Shown here: positions 1 to 13,200 of the stretch, piece after piece
Layout: each line of letters begins with the position of its first letter
Position numbering within the stretch: the stretch's first letter is position 1
Origin: Hyalella azteca
Taxonomy: Eukaryota; Arthropoda; Malacostraca; Amphipoda; Hyalellidae
Reading direction: 5' to 3'
Assembly (NCBI RefSeq): GCF_000764305.2
Contig: NW_025933329.1
Span: 129,822-193,821, forward strand
DNA length: 64,000 nucleotides
Notes under the pieces: model-generated
What the model was told of the DNA's origin: nothing
The model's database searches: none
The model's input: the letters and a program-made list of their open reading frames with translations, nothing else
Position numbers and translations under genes: made by a program

Positions 1-1002
1 GCACGTATCAGGAAATAAATGAGTCATATTGTTCAAATAGTGACACACTTTCGGCACGTAGCAATGACACGCCCTTTTATTTAACCAAGCTGAGTAAGAA
101 TTTTCCATCCAATGACGAAAGGTGCCTCGTTATTGGGATGAAGTTTCACTAATTTAGTTGAGTGTCGGCTCCATATCGCTGCTTGGAGCCGCCAGACAGA
201 TGTACTGTAGTGCTAAGCAGCTTGTGATACGAGGATAATATCGTTCTAATTACTCTATGAATTATGCTTATACGTTGATGGCTCAGAGCTGATCAGGTAT
301 CGCTCAGCACTATAAATGCTATGCAGGTTTAATAATTCTCTTTGGTGTATTTCAGAGGCATTTGCATTTGATGCTTAGAGTGAGTCTGAAGCTTTGTAGT
401 CTTTATTTGTGCAGCAGATTTTTAATTTGAATATATAATCAGGAAGAAGTTTGTGTGCGCACTGGAAATGGAGAGACTAAAGCCGCCTTTCGTATGATTA
501 TAGAGAGTAGATAATTTTGCCGCTATAACAATTCTAATATAAAGCCATTAGTGAGGCTAATTATTAAGCCTATGGTGCTTGAAAGTAGCAGAATAATATG
601 TTATAAATAAGTATAAGTGAAGTGTATTTTAAATAATTATCTAATTTTATTAATCGAGTAAGCCAGGACTATTTTGCGTGTATTGTTAATGGTTGTTGCA
701 ATAAGTGCAGGAAGCTCTCAGTTGAACTCTGCAAGAGAATTTGATATAAAGGCGACGCATTTTATTTCAATTAATCGTTGAATTAATTTCATTCTTAAAA
801 AGTTGATAAAGAAAAAGACTGAATTTAAGAGGTTTGTCGAGAAGAGTCATTGTGACTACTATTCATGTACCTACATTTGTTTATTTTGTCAAATTAATGT
901 AAATGTTTACAATCCATGCTATATATTATATTATATTATATTATATTGTATTTTATTATATATTTTGGATTAATAACTAATTCTAGATTAAACATTTCCC
1001 AG
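1..1002. other. left-edge FHOD intron
   Basis: AT-rich sequence with no exon I can support and no array longer than a short (TATAT)n run near 925-960. Confidence 0.5.
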
Positions 1003-1220
1003 GGGGCGCTAACCCCCCCGCAGCCCCCGCAGACACAGAGGGGGAGAGCGACGGGGGGACCGCTGCCCCCCCTGAGGGCAACATCCCTCCCCCTCCCCCC
1101 CTCCTGGGCTCCTACGGGGTGCATTTAGCCCCAAAACCCGGGCACAATTTCGGGCTTGGGCTCACCCCCATCCTGAGGGCTAAAAAGACCAAGAAGACCA
1201 TCAAGTTGTTCTGGAATGAG
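1003..1220 (+). CDS. FHOD: FHOD exon: end of FH1 and start of FH2
   Basis: No ATG is present, but one frame is open from the acceptor after TTTCCCAG (entry phase 1) to GAG before gttggt at 1221. It reads an acidic/glycine segment, then proline-rich [10 protein letters not shown], then [13 protein letters not shown], the conserved post-FH1 start of FHOD FH2 domains. It is far more GC-rich than its flanks. Phase 0 out fits the next exon, giving WNE-VQKDP. Confidence 0.85.
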
Positions 1221-4200
1221 GTTGGTTTAATTGATTTTTTTGGTCTTTTTACTTTTTTTCCTCGAGGTTGGTTTTTTTGAACGAAATTAATTCGTTCTGA
1301 TAATAATAAAAACGATAATAATTTAGAACGATAATAAATTTGAAATTTTATCATTATCTGTTCGATAAATCTAAGAAATTTAATATAAATAAATAAGTTA
1401 GAAAAATAAATAGATTAATAAATGTCATCATTTGTTGACTAAATAGTTTCAAGATTTTAAAATTGGATGACAATTTGTGTAATCCGACCTTGATCACTCT
1501 GTGTTTTCTTGTATAATTTTTCACTTGTTTTAATTATTGTTTCTCCTTGTATTTTACATTCATTCTATTTTACCCCTTTAGTTTAGTCCCTCAATAGATT
1601 TTTCATTGGATCACTTCATAAACAACTCTGAATGGTTAGTACTTTCTTCAGTTTTTCGTTTGAATACAATTTTTCCCCCGAAAATTTGTTTTCCATTGTC
1701 ATACTTCAATTCAGTAGTCGAATTCTACTAAAAAAATTGAATTGTAAAATATATTCATTCGATGAGTCCATTCTATATACCTACAAATGTTTTAAGGCCC
1801 TTCCAATATTTATAGGATTAGCAATATTATATTCTAGAAATTGCAGCACAATTAAAAAAATATTTTAGAGGTGCACAAAATTCACGTATCAACAGGTTAT
1901 TATTTTCTAGTAATTGTCAGTATCATTCTAAAATGTTCTAGCTGCTAGAGGTAGCATTCAAAAATGTTTTATTGGTTCGAAAGACACCATTAAAAGATGT
2001 TCTCTAAGTGCAGAAGGTACCACTCACAGATGTTCTCTAGGTGCAGAAGGTACCACTCACAGATGTTCTCTAGGTGCAGAAGGTACCACTCAAAAAATAT
2101 AACTCAGTACTCACTGCAGTGAGTGACAGAGAGCGCATTTTCTCGTCGACGAAAACGTGAAGTCACGGACGGACAGACAGACGGACNCACTCAATATCCT
2201 GCAGGTGCAGAAGGTACCACTCAATATCCTGCAGGTGCAGAAGGTACCACTCAATATCCTGCAGGTGCAAAAGGTACCAATCAATATCCTGCAGGTGCAA
2301 AAGGTACCACTCAATATCCTGCAGGTGCAGAAGGTACCATTAAGAATATCCTGCATGTGCAGAAGGTACCATTAACAATATCCTGCAGGTGCAGAAGGAC
2401 CCGCAGCGGCAGGTGGGGGTGCCCACGCTCTGGGACGGTCTGCAGACCGTCGAGCTGGACGTCGCCAGGCTCGAGCATCTCTTCGAGTCTCGTGCCAAGG
2501 ACATCAACGCTAAGGTGCCGTCAAAGTTCATCTATAATAGCGGGTATAATTCATCTAGGTTTCAGCGTTTATTAGGCCGTAGGCCTGTCGCCGATTCTTA
2601 ACATCTCAGAACATTCACAGCTTGTTGCGGGCTCAAACTCACAACTCACTGCTACAATTCTGCTGTGCTTAACCGCCCGGCCTCCTAGAATCTGGCGCAC
2701 AGAGCTGGGATCGAACCCGCGCCTTTCTACTATAACGTATTTTATAATAACATTAAGTATTAAATTAAGAAAACTAACCAAATTATTACGAAATGAATTA
2801 CAACTATCGCTACTATGGATCCAATGGAAACAATAAAGTATTTTATGAGAACACAGTTAAGCAAAACTAACTAAATTATTACGAAATAAATTACAACTAT
2901 CGCTACTATGGATCCAATGGAAACAATAAAGTATTTTATGAGAACACAGTAAGCAAAACTAACCAAATTCCTACGAAATCATAACTATTGCTTTATGTAT
3001 CTAATAATAGTTGTAATAATGGGGCCGGTTGCTATACGGTATTGTTCTGGTATATAACTGACCAATCCTAACGGATTTCAAACACCAAACGTATTTATAA
3101 TATATGTTTTTAAGGTATTTTTTCCTTCGTTTTTTAATTTTAAGCTCTATTAACCAAAATTGGGCTTCAGTTGGTCAACCTTTGGGCTTCTTTTTCGACA
3201 TTCGTTCAAGTTTCTTTTTCTTTTCTCCAGTTTTATTTTTTATGTTAATCGTCTTTTTTTCAAAAATTATTTTGATGTTTGTTAATGTCACGGCAGGCAT
3301 AGCGCTATTTAAAACTTGTCTTACCTATTCGTTATGTTATTATAGAACGTTAACAATGGTTTATAAAATGAATAAGCAACTTACATTCATTCAAAATGCA
3401 TAAAATTTTCCGAAAGAGGCTTTTCTGCAGAAGGTACCACTCACAAAGATGTCATCAAAGATGTGATCTTATCTCGAAATTAGTCTTAATTCCTAATGAT
3501 CTTATAATTGATAAATGTTTACATGAATTTCGGTGCGTAATTAATACTCAAATGTATATATAATTATCGACATGACGGAACAAAGGTGATTAAATTATTT
3601 ATCGAAAATAATATTTTGGGTATTAACAAGGGCATCAGCTTCACTTTATAAACACGTGATTATCAGAATAATTAGTAAAAAATGAACAAAATTTAATCAT
3701 GGTCATCATTTTGGTTTAAGTGGTAAAGCTGGGATCTCTGGGCCTGTCATCGTCATTACTTACTTATTAAATAATCAACTTGTAACACGCATTACTAAAT
3801 TACTAATCAACTGGTTAAGCTTACATGCTATCTTATCTCTCATTGACCACGCTGTTCTCGCTGCTGCTCGACGTGGTGCTGGCAAAACTTCATTCGTGAT
3901 CTACAGGAGGTGAGGGTAGAATTTCTGTGAAGAATTTTTTACTAATATTAGAATTTTGCACTAATCCTAGAATTACACACTAACTAATTAAAGCGAGACA
4001 GTTTCAAGTTTTCATTACTTTCCATCATATTGATTGTACATACACATGGAGAAATGCGCCTACAGGAGGTGAGGGTAGAATTTTACTAAAGAATTTCATA
4101 CTAATATTAGAATATCACAACAAAAGAAGAATTACACAACAACTAATTAAAGCGGGACAGTTTCAAGTTTTCATTAATTTCCATCATATTGATTGTACAT

Positions 4201-7200
4201 ACACATGAAGAATGCGGGGATCATTGTCCAAATAGTGCGCGCAGTGGGCAAGAAATATGGACAATGCGACATTTATATTTTTTACATATAAAAATTTTTT
4301 AAGCGATTGTACGAGTTTTTATTTTTGTAATCGAAGACGGTGGCATTTTTTAAAATCCTATTAAATTGCTGAGAAAATTATAAATCTAACGAAATCTCAA
4401 ATTTTTTTATCCCCACATTAACGATGTACAATCAGTACCTATATTCATAAAATTAAGCCTCTTAAGGCGTTATTAAACAGGGGTATACTCTTCTAATAAT
4501 GTTTGTGTTTTATAAAATCCAATATTCTGATCCTCGTAGGCTTGTTTATTCGCATAAAGTTTAATATAGATTATCATTATTTATTTATACCATACAATTA
4601 TTTTTTGATACCAGTTCATATTTTGGGCAGTGCACTGTTCGTCCTACCAGCTAACCAGCATAGAATTTAATTATTTATTGATACTAGTTTTTATTTTGGC
4701 TGTTCATTGTATTTTTTACAAGCTCACTTAAGGCAAACTACGCTATAGTTATGAACGCTAATAGAGCGCATGTTGTGTCTTACTTGAAGTAAGATACAAC
4801 ATGTATCTTAATTCAAGCAACATCAGAGTTTAACCATTCGTCTCCTGAAATTTTAATCTTGTCTAAATATTAAGACCGTTCTATCAAAAATAGTTGCGAG
4901 TTCGTAACTCCGTTAGTCAAGTCCTGACGGAATTTTAAGCTAAATAGTTGATATAATACATTTGCAATAAGTAACATTTTCAATAAGTAAAATTTTCAAT
5001 CAATAATATATATGAAATTAGTAAGATTTTCAAACTAAATGTACGTATAACAGATCAGAAATCGGCCGCTACGTGTATATATTTAGACTGCTACGTTTAT
5101 TTAGACCGATACGTGTATTTAGACCGCTACTCAAATTTCAATGAGTTATTTATATTAGGGGCCCTTATAACTTGACCTGCCGTCACTTGCCTTAGTTTTA
5201 GTGTATAATGTATAAATCGCCTGAGCTATAGCGTGTAATATATACATCGCCTGATGTATACATTAGTTCATACATTACATATATACACGTGCGATTGATG
5301 ACCAGAGAATTCGTTGATTTAAATTATCAGGGAGTGTACATACATAACATACAATGTATGGCCCAACAGCGGCAACAGGAGCAGAAGGGAGTGAAGGAGT
5401 TGGTGGTGCTGGACCCCAAGCGCTCTAACGTCATCAACATCGGCATGACGAAACTGCCCCCGCCCCGCACCATTAAAACTGCTATACTCAAGATGGACTC
5501 TTCCATTATCAATAGGGAAGGCATCGAGGTGCGTACAATTATTCTCTAATTAATAATTAGTCATTCCCTTGACTAATTATTACCCTAATATATATTATAA
5601 AATATATTACCCTAATCGTTTAATAATCATTAATCTATTAACAGTAATGAATGATATAATGGAAAATCGTTCATTAGTTAATGCGAGAGGGTTTTTTCTG
5701 ATGAAATGTCATGTATTTTTAAATGATTTCTTCGTACCGTACTATTATTACATTTCATGTATTTTTAAATTACCTATTCGTACCGTACAAATATTTCCTA
5801 ATATTAGTTATTATTTTATCTGTACATGTTTCTTCTCACCACACCTTCACAGCATTTAGAACGTGGCCAAAAATAAGGAATACTATAACCCCTCTGTATC
5901 ATATCACTATTTAAAACATTATTTATATCACTGAAGAATAGAATAGAATAGAAGTGTCAGCACTGAAGAAATAGGCCCATGGCCTGTTGCCGATTCTTGA
6001 ACTTTTCGTGACTTGATTCACAAGGGATCCGGCCTTTGGAACCCGATCTTTCCATAACTACAGAAACTTCTGTCCACGATGTTGCCCACCGCCGAAGAGA
6101 AGCAGAAAATTCAGGAGGCGGCGATCGCAAACCCTGAAGTTCCTCTGGGGTCCGCAGAGCAGTTCCTCATGATGCTCTCCACCATCTCAGAGCTGCCCGC
6201 ACGACTCAAGCTCTGGCTCTTCAAACTAGACTACGAAATTATGGAGAAGGTAACTTAGGTAGTCGTTAATGCAGAGCTCTGTATTCGGTTGTATACAGCT
6301 TTATAAATAGTAATACAGAGTTCTGTATTCGGTAATACAGGGCTCGGTATTCGGTTGTATGCAGCTTTATAAATGGTAATACAGAGCTCTGTATTCGGTT
6401 GTATACAGCTTTATGAATAGTAATACAGAGCTCTGTATTCGGTTGTATACAGCTTTATAAATAGTAATGTAGAGCTCTGTATTCGCTAATACAGAGCTCG
6501 GTATTCAATCATTCAGAGCTCTGTATTAGGTTGTATACAGCTTTATAAATAGTAATACAGAGCTCTGTATTCGGTTGTATACAGCTTTATAAATAGTAAT
6601 ACAGAGCTCTGTATTCGGTAATACAGGGCTCGGTATTCAATCATTCAGAGCTCTGTATTAGGTTGTATGGTACAGCTTTATAATTGATAATACAGAGCTC
6701 TGTATTCGGTAATACAGGGCTCGGTATTCGGTAATACATATCTCTGTATTCGGCTGTATACATCTTTATAATTGTTAATACAGAGCTCTGTATTCGGTAA
6801 TACAGGGCTCGGTATTCGGTAAGACATATCTCTGTATGCGGCTGTATACAGCTTTATAATTGTTAATACAGAGCTCTGTATTCGGTTATACGAAGATTTG
6901 TACGGAGGCCCAACTAGAATGTTTATCGCTGCACAAGCAGTTTAAAGCTGTACAGTTTTCACCAATATCTATTTATCTTATATTGACGATATGTTGATGA
7001 AAATATGAGTAATGATTGGCGTTAGTTCTGAATTGCGATAATGTCAAAATAATCCTGGATTGATTTTTAAAAATATTGGAAAGTTATAGTCGAGAGAAAT
7101 TCATTCGTGTTTCTCTGTTGCTCTGCTTTTGTAAAATGACTGAATGAATGCATTGTAAGTTGTTCTTTTTTAATGAGAGCTGTGCTGAAAAATTTAATTC

Positions 7201-10200
7201 GATTCACAATCGAAGAAATATATAATTTGTAAAGGTAATTTTATTTCAATATAAATTACTTGCAAAGATATATGTTATAGTAATAAAAGTTTCTTTAGGT
7301 AATTTTATTTAATTGAAATTAGCTGCAGAGGGAAAAGATATAGTAAAGAAATTCTCTTATCCCAGGAAGTTGCAGAACCATTAATGGACCTGAAACAGGG
7401 CATAGCAGCTCTACAAAAGAACCACACGTTCAAAGTTCTGTTGTCTTTGCTTCTCTCCGTTGGTAATTTCCTGAACAACACTGAAGCTCGCGGTTTCCAG
7501 ATAGAATATCTTTCTAAAGTTCCCGAGGTGAAAGATACCGTGCATAAACATTCTCTGCTACATCACCTCTGCCATATGGTACTCGACAAATACCCTGATA
7601 CCACAGATCTCTACTCGGAGGTGCGTATCTACTTATTATGAATCTTAAAATATAAGATATAAGTATCAACTTTTTATAAAATCTTAAAATGTAAGAAGTA
7701 GGAATCAAGTTTTTATTAATCTTATAACATAAGAAGTGGGTATCATTTGTTATTAAAGTGGATTAAAGTGAGTATTACTTTTTATAAATTATATAACACA
7801 AAAGTGGGATAAATTTTTTTATAAATCTTATAATATAAGAAGTGGGTATCAACTTTTTATATATCTTATAATATGAAAAGTGGGCATAAATATTTTATAA
7901 ATCTATAATATAAGAAGTGGGTATCAACTTTTTATAAATCTTATATCATAATTGTTCTTGTAAAGAATTTTTTCTACCCATGCATGATTAACTTCATCTT
8001 TTAACCACACTCGTACGAAATATCGATGTTTACATTCTCAATTTTAATCAACAACCTCGTTTCAGGACCTTACTTTTACTTCTTCACTACATTTTACTTA
8101 TTTTTAAATTTTAATATCACTTCTTACAAATAGATTTTACTTCTTCCTTTTCTTTTAATTCTAATTTTACTTCTCACCTCCAGATTTTACTTCTTCACTA
8201 AATTTTACTTATTTTAAACATTTAATTTCACTTCTTACCACTAGATTTTACTTATTCACAAGATTTTACCTATTTTTAAATTTTAATTTCGCTTCTTACC
8301 ACCAGATTTTACTTATTTTTCAGTTCTAATTTTACTTCTTCACTAGATTACTAATTTTTAGATTCTAATTTTAATTCTTCACTAGATTTTGGTTATTTTT
8401 AAATAAAAATTTGACATCTTACGACCAGATTGGTTCGATCACTCGGGCCTCGAAGGTTGACTTCGAGGAGCTGGCGAGCAACATCGAGAAGATGCAAGTC
8501 GAGTGCAAGGCTTCCTGGGACTACCTTAAAGTTATAGCCAAGCATGACGGCCCTACCAACATTAAACTTAAGTGAGTCATCAACATTATATAGTTATATA
8601 GACTACCTTAAAGTTATAGCCAAGCATGACGGCCCTACCNGTTATGAACATTAGGTGAGTTATGAACATTAGGTGAGTTATGAACATTAGGTGAACATGA
8701 ACATTAGGTGAGTTATGAACATTAGGTGAACATGAACATTAGGTGAGTTATGAACATTAGGTGAGTTATGAACATTAGGTGAGTTATGAACATTAGGTGA
8801 GTTATGAACATTAGGTGAACATGAACATTAGGTGAGTTATGAACATCAAATTCAAGTTAGTAACGAACATTAAACTCAAAACGAAGTCTTAATTGGAACA
8901 ATTCATCATTAAATTTGTTGTACATATGGAAGAATTTGATGCTAAATGTGCTGTCTCTATCAATTTTTCTCTTACGAATCACATTTTCAAGATTTAAGGC
9001 CGAAGGGTAATATAAAATTTTCTAGCCAATACAAATAAGCGTTTCTGTCATCTCCTAGGCAGCGGAAAAAATATTTTTCTGTCAGGTATTATAGTTCCGG
9101 CTGAAATTTAATAAAAAAAAAAAAATAAATCGTTTGAAAGTAAAGGAAATTAAAAATTTTGTGCTCGTACTTATTTTCGTCCAGAAAGAAGATGCATTTA
9201 CTTTCACATATATGTAGGTATAAAATAAATGATAATTTTGTTATATAGTTTATTAATGTAGTTTTCAACTTGAACCCGATATCTTCTAAGGAGCAATATT
9301 TCTTCGGTTTAAAGTAAGATATCAAAATTCTCACCATGATTAATAATGAATATTTATTATTAATTTTTCAATTTTATCTCGCAAAGAATGTCGGAGTTCC
9401 TGGCGGACAGTGCAGAGCGGATAATAGTGCTGGGCATTATATATAGAAGAGTTATGCACAGGTGAGTGTTTATTTGTATTATAATTATTATAATAATTAT
9501 AGCCATATACGTAAGAAGCTTGTGAAGCTTTTTAGCTTGTATGGGCATTGACAAGGAAGCATTTTATATTTTTTCTCCAAATTTTCGATATTTTCTTGAT
9601 ATGTATTTTTGGGTGCTCCTGTGTGAATAAAGAATAATCAAAAAGTATTCAATTATATAATAATACTATACATATTACACTTATAATTAAAAGTATGATG
9701 ATTGTTAATAAGAATCATGTCCCCAATAAAAACCTACATTAAATTTGTCTACTCCTAATACGTGTGTTAATCTTTGGTCATCTGTTATAAGGCAGAATTG
9801 TTAAAATTTATTTTGGATTACATGATAAAAACTAAGATTGAATGTAGCTTGGGATCTAAAAAGGCTAAATAATTGCAATCATTGCAATGATCCAATGATC
9901 ACTCCTCGCAATACGGAGTGAAGCAATAATTAGATTGATCGCTTCTTTTAATAACGACTTAATACAAATCTAAGCAATAACCACTCTCTGTAATGAATAA
10001 CAATAAAAAGTGTAGCAATATAATCAATAATATATTATAACAATAATGTATTGTGTATAACAATACTGTATTTCTGCTTGTCAGGTTCCAGAAGTTCGTA
10101 TATTGAATAGCAATACAAAGTGAAGCAATATAACCAATAATTTATTCTAACAATAATGTATTGTATATAACAACAATGCATTATTGCTTGTCTTGCCTGT

Positions 10201-13200
10201 CAGGTTCCAGAAGTTCATGACTTACCTGGGTTCGCCGGTGCACAAGGCGAAGGAAGCTAAGCCCCAGGAGGTGTGCGGCGTTATAAGCGAGTTTGCCCTC
10301 GAGTATCGCACGTGTCGGGAACGTGTTCAGCAGCAGCTACTCAAGAAGGTTAATCATCGGGAGAGGAATAAGACGCGCGGCAAGATGATTATTGAGGTGA
10401 GAAATATCGAGCTTTTATCAAAATAATCGTATGATATAATTATGGTGGGAAATTGTATGCTTTTATTGATTAAATCAATTATCGCGAGAGAAATAAGATG
10501 CGCGGCAAGATGATTGAGGTGAGAAATGTTGAGCTTTTATTAAAATAATCGTATGATATAATTATGGTTAGAAATTGTAAGCTTTTATTGATTAAATCAA
10601 TCATCGGGAGAGGAAAAAGACGCACGGTTAGGTGATTATTGAGGTGAAAAATGTCGAGCTTTTATTGATTAAAACAACCATCATTGAGGTGAGAAATTAT
10701 AAGCTTTTGTTTATTAAAATAATCTTGGAATAGAATTATGGTGGGAAATTGTAAGCTTAAAACAATCATCGGGCGAGGAATAAGACGCGTGGCAAGATGA
10801 TTATTGAGGTTAGAAATTGTGACCTTTTATTGATTAAAACAATCGTATAATATATTATATAATTATGGTGGGAAATTGCATGCTTATAGAACCAGTCGAA
10901 TAATATGACAATTGTAAAATGTTTATTTTAACCAGCGTGTATGAGAAGAATAGAACGCGCGCAAGATGATCATTTAGGTGCAAAACTAAACTTTATCTTT
11001 AAGAACAAGATAATAATTGTAAAAAAATGATGTTGCTTAGGAACACTCGTACTTGGCTCTGTTCAACACAATTGCAGGCTATTGGCTGAAGAGTAAACAT
11101 GATTATTAGAAAATTGACTACTTCATAAGTTACACATTTTGTTCAATATTGTGAATGTTCGTGTGAGATTTGTTTCATAGCGCTGTTAATAGTTGCTTTA
11201 TCGAATTACGAAGTTGAGTACAACTTTACTACTATTAATCAAAGGAAGACTATAATTATCACATTAATCAAACACGCGCAATAATGTAAAATCAAGTATT
11301 TAAGGATTACTTATACACAATCGATGTAACTGGCTTTGTTTGCTACCTCGGTTAGTTCTTGGTAAACCGCATTTATGCATCGATTTGTACGTTCAAGAAA
11401 AAAAATGAAAAAATTAAAATTTAAATGGTTGGAGTTTTCTTGACGAAAATTGACACTATGAAACATTTGCAAAATTATGTATATTTTTCACGTAAATTTA
11501 TTTCAAGCATTAGAAATGAAAGCCTGGCTTCTCTGCAGAATGGATTGGATGAGCCAGCGCGGTCCAAGTCCGGTTCAAAACTACACAGGGTATAGTTTAT
11601 GTGTTTGCCTATATCGTCTTTTGTGTAGAATATGCTTTTAATTATACACTTTTTATACCAGTAGCAATTATTTCCTAGCTGGAAATAAAGCATATAATGC
11701 TTGATCGTTTGACTTCGAGGCTTTACAATTTTATTATGTCACCCGGCAGTGTTTTTTCATATTTCTTAATTCATTACGATAGATTTCGAGGCTTTACCAT
11801 TTTATTAGATCATTTAGTAGTGTTTTATTTCATGTTTCTTCATACATTACGATTTTATCGTGTGCCTTGCTTGCAATTGCTTTTCTTCTTGCAATTTATT
11901 TATTGGAAAATGTATATATAAATTGCGAACAATACTCAGAGCTGCCTTGCATTTTAAAACTTCAGTTCAGTTGTTCTAAAAAATCAATGAACATTTGCAT
12001 CAAGTGATGTCATTTGAATTTTATCGACGAGACGACTTTTTGATACGATATCACATGTGATAGTTGACTGTCCACCTGTCTCTTATACACATCTAGATGT
12101 GTATAAGAGACAGCTATAGTTGACTGTCCTCTACAGCCACCATAGTTGACTGTCCTCTACAGCCACCATAGTTGACTGTCCTCTACAGCCACCATAGTTG
12201 ACTGTCCACTGCAGCCACCATAGTTGACTGTCCTCTACAGCCATCATAGTTGACTGTCCTTTACAGCCACCATATTGTTGACTGACCATAGTCAACTATG
12301 TCAACAATACCGAATAATTATCTTGCTCTGGAAATACTTTAATAAATTTACAGAATTAATTGCTTGATAAACTATTGCTCGTCGAAGATCGTGGTAGTGC
12401 ATGACAGATGTATTTCTTAGTAGAATATTTTGCGAGTTTAAATGCTATGGTTGAGAATCTTTTTATTTGAATTACGGCCCTCTATAGATTATAATTTGAT
12501 ATCAATCAGTCGCTAGAAGATTTATGCGTTGTTCTGCTAAAAAACATATATTTATATGTTGTATTCAGACTGAGTGCTGACCTTATTATTTATTTTCCGG
12601 CTGGTTGATTAAATAGCTTATTTTTGTATGCAATGATTTTATTGTATCTAACATCGCCATTTTTTGAAATACGCATAATAGATTCATCTTGTTCATTTCG
12701 TATTATCTCTGTTATTCTAATTAGTTCCCTTAATTTTCTCGTTTCAAACTCAACAGATTCATTGTCTGCATTTATTTCATGGTTGTTATAATAGTAGTAT
12801 AGACAATAGGCCTACCGTCACATTTTCCATAAACAGCTTAAATTATAGTTTACCAATCATTTACCCCAAATCTTACCCAACAAAGTTAACCAATTACCTT
12901 CAATATTATTACGAAAAATTACCCCCGAATCTGTATAAACAGGATACCGATCATTTACCCAACAAAATTAACCAATTACCTCCGAAATCATGAGTTAACG
13001 ACCATTTACCCCGATTTTACTACACTAATCCTCACTCGACGGGAGTTCAGTGCTTAATGTATTACAGATCAACTTCGCGGTCGAGGGCAAATACAGCATG
13101 TTCTAGAACACTCTCGATATTAGCGCGATGATCTTACCTCTGCCAGACCGGTCCTGGATTTGGAGCGAGTTTTTTTTTGGAGGATAATTTAAGAGCGCGT

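Noticed and set aside
916..1128. 70-residue plus-strand ORF starting at 916
   Set aside because: Runs from AT-rich intron into the exon in the wrong frame; the FH1/FH2 sequence is in another frame from 1003.
3104..3403. 99-residue Phe-rich plus-strand frame
   Set aside because: T-rich intron sequence gives Phe/Leu codons; no splice phase or homology to FHOD.
8641..8860. CRISPR-like array
   Set aside because: Units are contiguous, with no spacers, in a eukaryotic intron.
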